This document shows, piece after piece, positions 59,994 to 64,000 of a stretch of DNA of 64,000 bases. The DNA comes from Streptomyces sp. CA-278952. GTDB lineage: Bacteria; Actinomycetota; Actinomycetes; Streptomycetales; Streptomycetaceae. The notes under the pieces were generated by a model that worked only from the letters and a program-made list of their open reading frames with translations, did not search any database and was not told where the DNA came from. The stretch covers positions 4,402,001-4,466,000 of the forward strand of contig NZ_CP112880.1 of the NCBI RefSeq assembly GCF_028747205.1, written 5' to 3'. Every line of letters starts with the position of its first letter. Within the stretch, counting starts at the first letter, position 1. Position numbers and translations under genes: made by a program.

Positions 59994-60617
59994 TCAGCTC
60001 TCGGCGGCCAGGCCCGCCTTGATCGCCCGGGTGAACTTCACGACCCGCTCGGCCTGCACCCGGGCGGCGGTCAGGGTCTGCTCGCCGACCGGGATGTCGC
60101 CCTGCCCGGAGACGTGGGAGGTGCCGTACGGGTTGCCGTCCACGAACTTCGTGGGGTCGGTGTACCCGGGGGCGACGAGGATGCCGCCGAAGTGGTGGAT
60201 CGTGTTGTAGAGCGCGAGCAGCGTGGACTCCTGGCCGCCGTGGGCGGTGGAGCTGGAGGTGAAGCCGCTGTAGACCTTGTCGGCGAGCTGCCCCGCCTGC
60301 CACATCCCGCCGAGCGTGTCGATGAACTGCTTCAGCTGGGCGGTGACGTTCCCGTACCGGGTCGGCGAACCGAAGATCACCGCGTCCGCCCACGCCATGT
60401 CGTCCGGCGAGACCTCGGGGATGTCCGCGGTCGCGGTCACGTTCTCGGCCCACGCCGGGTTGGAGTCGATGGCGGCCTGCGGGGCGAGCTCCGCCGCCCG
60501 GCGCAGCCGCACCTGGGCCCCGGCCCGCTCCGCGTCCCCGGCGATGGCCTTCGCGATCGCGGCGACGGTGCCGGTGGAGGAGTAGTAGATGACGGCGACG
60601 TTGACGGGCGTGGGCAT
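59994..60617 (-). CDS. wrbA: WrbA-type NAD(P)H:quinone oxidoreductase
   Basis: This 207-aa flavodoxin-fold protein has an FMN phosphate loop YYSSTGTV, FGSPTRYGNVTAQLKQF and SGFTSSSTAHGGQESTLL, the WrbA signature. It reduces quinones in two-electron steps and limits redox cycling. The start is the ATG at 60617. It ends 60 bp before the glutamate decarboxylase start and may be co-transcribed with it. Confidence 0.92.
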   Translation of the reverse strand: MPTPVNVAVIYYSSTGTVAAIAKAIAGDAERAGAQVRLRRAAELAPQAAIDSNPAWAENVTATADIPEVSPDDMAWADAVIFGSPTRYGNVTAQLKQFIDTLGGMWQAGQLADKVYSGFTSSSTAHGGQESTLLALYNTIHHFGGILVAPGYTDPTKFVDGNPYGTSHVSGQGDIPVGEQTLTAARVQAERVVKFTRAIKAGLAAES

Positions 60618-60693
60618 GCGGGGGCCTCCGACGGAGCGGGATCGTTGCGGAACGGTGCAAAAGCGCACGAATCAGACGATACGGAGGTTCCGT

Positions 60694-60713
60694 CCGTCCG
60701 GCGCGCCGGACGG
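60694..60713. terminator. Perfect 20-bp palindrome after ClC gene
   Basis: CCGTCCGGCGCGCCGGACGG lies downstream of the ion-channel gene on the minus strand. It is a probable terminator, or an operator for wrbA. Confidence 0.55.
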
Positions 60714-60744
60714 GGCCTTCTCCGTGATCGTGGGGGCGGCCCCC

Positions 60745-62055
60745 TCAGCGCAGCGACTTCCCGTCCCCGTCCAACTGCATCTGGGCCCGCCCGGTGACCA
60801 GCAGCCAGGCGGGCAGGGTGGCGGCGCACAGCAGTGGCAGCACGGACGTGTCGCTGACCAGCACCGCCGCGGTGAACAGGCTCACCCAGCCCTGCCGGGT
60901 GACGGCCAGCAGCACGCCCAGCACCGCACAGGACACCGCGAGCGACGGCGGGACCGCGTCGACCAGCGCGTGGGCGCAGAGCCCCAGCGATACCCCCGCG
61001 AAGACCGCCGGGAAGATCCGCCCGCCCCGGAAGCCGCAGGCCGCCGCGATCACGAGGGCGGCCGTCTTCACCACCGCCATCCCCGCGAACTCCCCGGCCG
61101 ACCAGCCGTCCGGGTCCCCGGCGAGTGCCTTCACCTCGTCGAGCCCCTTGAAGAGGGTGAGGTGGCCGCCCAGCGCGCCGAGCAGCCCCAGCACCAGCCC
61201 GCCCAGCGTCAGGGCGAGCACCGGGTGCCGCAGCGCCGTGAAGACCCGGTGGGCCACGGGGAAGGCGTACACCGCGAGCAGGCCGAGGAGCGCGCCCGCC
61301 GAGGCGATCAGCAGGGCGGAGAGTAGATCGCCCCAGTGCGGTCCCGCGTACGCCGGGAGGGACAGGTCGAAGCTGGGATGCGCGATGAGCGACATGGTCA
61401 GCGCGCCCGCCGTACCGGCCGCGAGCGGGGCGAACAGCCGGTCCCAGAACGCCCCGGGGCCCGGCTGCGAGGCCAGCGTCTCGGAGAGGATCAGCGCGGC
61501 GGCGACCGGGGTCCCGAAGAGGGCCCCGACGGTCCCGGCCGCGGCGAGCGCCACCCACAGCTCGCCGGGCGCACCGGGCGCGAACCGCCGGCCGAGCCAG
61601 AAGGCCAGTGCGACGTTGGCCGCGGTGATCGGGTTCTCCGGCCCGAGGCTCACCCCGCCCGCCAGCGCCAGGGTGGTCACCAGGAGCAGCCCGGGCACGA
61701 TGCCGGGCCTCATCGGCGCGTCCACCAGGCCGGTGGTGGCCGGGTCGGGCCCGCCGTGACCGGGCACGGCCCGCAGGACGAGCCCCACCGCGAGGCCGGT
61801 CGCGGTGAGCATCACGATCATCCACAGCGAGGAGAACCGCCCCACCCCGAGCGCGTCGGGCAGCCTCTCCCAGAGCACGTCCTGGAGCCCCTCCGCCAGC
61901 AGGCTCACCCCGAGCAGGATCAGCGCGCAGGCGACACCGACGGCGATCGCGGGCAGCACGAGCGGCAGCAGCCGCCGGGCCGGGGCGGCCGGAGGGTGCG
62001 GGGGAGACGGCGAGGGCGGGGGAGCCGGCGGGGGCGCGGAGGATTCGGGGGCCAC
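60745..62055 (-). CDS. ClC-type chloride channel/antiporter-like protein
   Basis: This 436-aa membrane protein has 10 or more hydrophobic segments after a proline-rich N-terminus (APPPAPPPSPSPPHPPAAPA). The filter-like motif GGVSLGPENP replaces the GREGP of typical ClC proteins. FRGGRIFPAVFAG near the end matches the second ClC filter motif G(K/R)xFxP. The start is the GTG at 62055. Streptomyces genomes usually label this an ion channel protein. Chloride specificity is uncertain because the first filter is altered. Confidence 0.87.
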   Translation of the reverse strand: MAPESSAPPPAPPPSPSPPHPPAAPARRLLPLVLPAIAVGVACALILLGVSLLAEGLQDVLWERLPDALGVGRFSSLWMIVMLTATGLAVGLVLRAVPGHGGPDPATTGLVDAPMRPGIVPGLLLVTTLALAGGVSLGPENPITAANVALAFWLGRRFAPGAPGELWVALAAAGTVGALFGTPVAAALILSETLASQPGPGAFWDRLFAPLAAGTAGALTMSLIAHPSFDLSLPAYAGPHWGDLLSALLIASAGALLGLLAVYAFPVAHRVFTALRHPVLALTLGGLVLGLLGALGGHLTLFKGLDEVKALAGDPDGWSAGEFAGMAVVKTAALVIAAACGFRGGRIFPAVFAGVSLGLCAHALVDAVPPSLAVSCAVLGVLLAVTRQGWVSLFTAAVLVSDTSVLPLLCAATLPAWLLVTGRAQMQLDGDGKSLR

Positions 62056-62137
62056 CGGCTCACCCTAGGGTGACGAAGCAGACAAAACGCCTCAATGGCG
62101 GCCGAGCGGCCCGGGCGGCCTAGCGGCCCGAGCGGTC

Positions 62138-62185
62138 CGCGTCACGCCGGGCCCGCGTCACGCCGGGCCCGCGTCACGCCGGGCC
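62138..62185. repeat. 16-bp tandem repeat, three exact units
   Basis: CGCGTCACGCCGGGCC occurs at 62138-62153, 62154-62169 and 62170-62185. It lies between the ion-channel gene start and the YbjQ-family gene stop. Confidence 0.9.
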
Positions 62186-62206
62186 CGCGCCCGCACCCCG
62201 GGCGCG

Positions 62207-62572
62207 TCACACCTTGCTGATCACCGCCGCCGTCCCGTACGCGCAGACCTCCGTGCCGACGTCCGCCGCCTCCGTGACGTCGAAGCGCATCATCAGGACC
62301 GCGTTCGCGCCCCGGGCCCTGGCCTGCTCCACGAGCCGTTCCATCGCCTGGTTGCGGGTCTCGACCAGGGTCTTCGTCAGCCCTTTCAGCTCGCCGCCGA
62401 TCATCGACTTCAGCCCGGCGCCGATCTGGCTGCCGAGGTGGCGCGACCTCACGGTCAGCCCGAAGACCTCGCCGATGACCTGTGTCACCTGATGGCCGGG
62501 GACGTCGTTCGTGGTGACGACCAGCACGTCCGCCTGGGCGTCCTGACCGCCGCCGAAATCCTCAATGCCCAT
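62207..62572 (-). CDS. YbjQ-family protein
   Basis: This 121-aa protein matches the YbjQ fold (VLVVTTNDVPGHQVTQVIGEVFGLTVRSRHL, then ETRNQAMERLVEQARARGANAVLMMRFD). It is a small pentameric family of unknown function, sometimes called heavy-metal-binding without firm proof. The start is the ATG at 62572, with a strong AGGAGGTG ribosome site 8 nt upstream. Confidence 0.93.
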   Translation of the reverse strand: MGIEDFGGGQDAQADVLVVTTNDVPGHQVTQVIGEVFGLTVRSRHLGSQIGAGLKSMIGGELKGLTKTLVETRNQAMERLVEQARARGANAVLMMRFDVTEAADVGTEVCAYGTAAVISKV

Positions 62573-62722
62573 GTTTGTGGCACCTCCTGTGATCAGTTTT
62601 GGACCGTTCCACGAGATGCGCATTCCCGCTGTGCGCCGCTGGAACCACGGGCACCGGCGGGGCGTTGATAGCTTGGGGCAGCCACAGAGCCGCCATCGCA
62701 CACCATCCTGGAGCCCGGACCC

Positions 62723-63448
62723 TTGAATACGCTTGCGCTCGGACCGAGCTGGCTGGACCCGGACTATCTGCTCAACACGTTCGGGCTGCCCGGCCTGCTC
62801 CTCATCGTCTTCGCCGAGTCCGGCCTCCTGATCGGGTTCTTCCTGCCCGGCGACTCGCTGCTGTTCACCACGGGGCTGCTGGTCACCACGGGGCAGTTGA
62901 AGTACCCGCTCTGGCTGGTCTGCACGCTGGTCGCCGTCGCCGCGATCGTCGGCGACCAGGTGGGCTATCTCTTCGGCCGCAAGGTCGGCCCCGCCCTCTT
63001 CAAGCGCCCCGACTCCCGCCTCTTCAAGCAGGAGAACGTGGAGAAGGCCCACGAGTTCTTCGAGAAGCACGGCCCGAAGTCCCTGGTCCTGGCGCGTTTC
63101 GTGCCCATCGTGCGCACGTTCACGCCGATCATCGCGGGCGTCAGCCGGATGAACTACCGCTCCTTCATCACGTACAACATCGTCGGCGCGATCCTCTGGG
63201 GCGTCGGCGTCACCGTGCTGGGCGCACAGCTAGGCAAGATCGACTTCGTGCACCAGCACATCGAGATGATCCTCATCCTGATCGTGCTCGTCTCCGTGGT
63301 GCCGATCGTGGTCGAGGTGCTGCGGGCCCGCAGCCAGGGCAGGAAGGCCGCCGCGGCCGAGGCGCTGGAGGGCGGCGGTTCCGGCCGCCCCCCGGCGGGC
63401 GGCAACGGCCCCTCCACCGGCCAGCGCGGCCGGCACGCCAAGCGCTGA
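62723..63448 (+). CDS. DedA-family membrane protein
   Basis: This 241-aa DedA/VTT-domain protein has four to five membrane segments. Family motifs are FAESGLLIGFFLPGDSLLF (acidic Glu and Asp), FLFGRKVGP-like glycine region, FEKHGPKSLVLARFVPIVRTFTPIIAG (essential arginines) and ITYNIVGAILWGVGV. DedA members include undecaprenyl-phosphate and lipid scramblases. A TTG at 62723 is the likely start. The C-terminus is a basic glycine-rich tail. It is followed by a strong terminator. Confidence 0.93.
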   Translation: MNTLALGPSWLDPDYLLNTFGLPGLLLIVFAESGLLIGFFLPGDSLLFTTGLLVTTGQLKYPLWLVCTLVAVAAIVGDQVGYLFGRKVGPALFKRPDSRLFKQENVEKAHEFFEKHGPKSLVLARFVPIVRTFTPIIAGVSRMNYRSFITYNIVGAILWGVGVTVLGAQLGKIDFVHQHIEMILILIVLVSVVPIVVEVLRARSQGRKAAAAEALEGGGSGRPPAGGNGPSTGQRGRHAKR

Positions 63449-63472
63449 CCCCGCGCCGCGTACGCACGCACC

Positions 63473-63512
63473 GAAGGCGCCCCTCCCCGCAGGTCGGGGG
63501 AGGGGCGCCTTC
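63473..63512 (+). terminator. 16-bp terminator after dedA
   Basis: GAAGGCGCCCCTCCCC (63473-63488) pairs with GGGGAGGGGCGCCTTC (63497-63512) around 8 nt, with TCGTCG following. Confidence 0.88.
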
Positions 63513-63635
63513 GTCGTACGGGGCACGGGCCCCGAGCGCGGGTACGAGGCACGGCTACCAGGCACGGCTACGAGGCATGAGGTACGGGTAGCGCGGCCGC
63601 TCGCGGGTCCGCACGGGCCGGGCGCGTCCGCGCGC

Positions 63636-64000
63636 TCAGAACCCCCTGGTCCGCTTCGCCGCCCTGCGGCTCGCCCCGCCGACCGCGCCCGGCACCCCCA
63701 TGAACAGCCGCGAGATCTCACTCCCGAGGTTCACCCCGATCGCGATGGCCAGCGCCGTCGCGACCGCCGTCGACAGCGAGGTCAGACCCCGGTTCACCTC
63801 GTTCTGCGCCACGCCCAGCAGACCGAAGTACGTCGCCGAACCGGGCAGCAGCGGCCCGATCGCCGCGGTGATGTACGGCAGCGAGGAAGTGAACCGGTAG
63901 CGCGAGAACAACTGGCCGAACAGCCCCACCAGACCGGCGGCCACCGCCGTCGCGGCGACCGGCGAGATGCCTCCGGTCCGGGCCATCGCCCCGAAGACGA
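63636..64000 (-). CDS. ThrE-type threonine/serine exporter, C-terminal part
   Basis: The gene runs off the right edge and its start is not visible. About 121 residues remain (AMARTGGISPVAATAVAAGL, SLPYITAAIGPLLPGSATYFGLLG, ATALAIAIGVNLGSEISRLF), the last membrane segments of the ThrE/YjjP-YjjB-like threonine/serine exporter family. It should export amino acids or related small molecules. It is convergent with dedA. Confidence 0.9.
   Translation of the reverse strand, partial: VFGAMARTGGISPVAATAVAAGLVGLFGQLFSRYRFTSSLPYITAAIGPLLPGSATYFGLLGVAQNEVNRGLTSLSTAVATALAIAIGVNLGSEISRLFMGVPGAVGGASRRAAKRTRGF

Noticed and set aside
62138..62185. CRISPR-like short repeat array
   Set aside because: The units are directly adjacent with no spacers; the same holds for the 8-, 9-, 13-, 20- and 22-bp arrays. 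No cas genes are present.

Overview
This is a chromosomal window from a Streptomyces or a very close relative. Coding DNA is GC-rich with G/C at nearly every third position, GTG starts are frequent, and the families are typical of the genus: MsiK, CdgB, HbpS/SenS/SenR, a DUF397 gene beside an Xre/DUF5753 regulator, TerD, and DUF3263, DUF2786 and DUF4097 proteins. The order msiK ... SoxR-type quinone reductase ... terD ... cdgB ... nagA-nagK resembles, from memory, the S. coelicolor SCO4240-SCO4286 region. The right half carries more variable genes, including a secreted intradiol dioxygenase fused to a carbohydrate-binding module. I see no transposase, prophage, CRISPR array or rRNA, and one tRNA.

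Layout. 0-3.6 kb: a cut nucleotidyltransferase, a small secreted protein, msiK, tRNA-Thr and a winged-helix regulator. 3.7-8.8 kb: a ribbon-helix-helix protein behind an array of TGGTGCCA-type half-sites, a DUF4097 protein, a DrrAB-type ABC exporter and a P450. 8.8-11.7 kb: a perfect 18-bp inverted repeat inside a possible TTA-containing leader peptide, then an AurF-like diiron oxygenase and a ferredoxin-fused reductase. 11.8-20 kb: an MFS pump with a MarR regulator, amine oxidase, kinase, GNAT, a quinone reductase under an apparent SoxR box, a second FAD protein and a pentapeptide-repeat protein. 20-24 kb: an internally deleted nuclease-family pseudogene, then an O-methyltransferase behind an AraC regulator.

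23.4-28.2 kb: the haem-sensing trio senR-senS and hbpS, with ankyrin-repeat and beta-propeller lipoprotein genes following hbpS. 28.3-34.9 kb: M1 peptidase, TerD, ArfB-like rescue factor, flavin reductase, the diguanylate cyclase CdgB and a cell-surface carbohydrate-binding protein. 34.9-43.5 kb: amino-sugar catabolism. Here are a PfkB kinase, nagA and nagK, an orphan sugar-binding lipoprotein, and then a chitin-binding serine protease and the dioxygenase. Three DasR-type (dre) palindromes lie here, and MsiK, which energises chitobiose and cellobiose importers, is encoded at the left end.

43.9-49.7 kb: a second PolA-like polymerase, DUF2786 protein, FUSC exporter and lipoprotein. 49.8-51.9 kb: a WhiJ/Scr-type developmental module (DUF397 protein, anti-sigma-like ATPase, Xre/DUF5753 regulator). 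An exact 20-bp motif occurs twice in it, once before the DUF397 gene and once before the ATPase gene. 52-64 kb: aldehyde dehydrogenase, GlxA-type regulator with an MFS pump, a PadR-regulated ABC exporter with three matching operators, glutamate decarboxylase, WrbA, a ClC-type channel, a YbjQ protein, a DedA protein and the end of a ThrE-type exporter.
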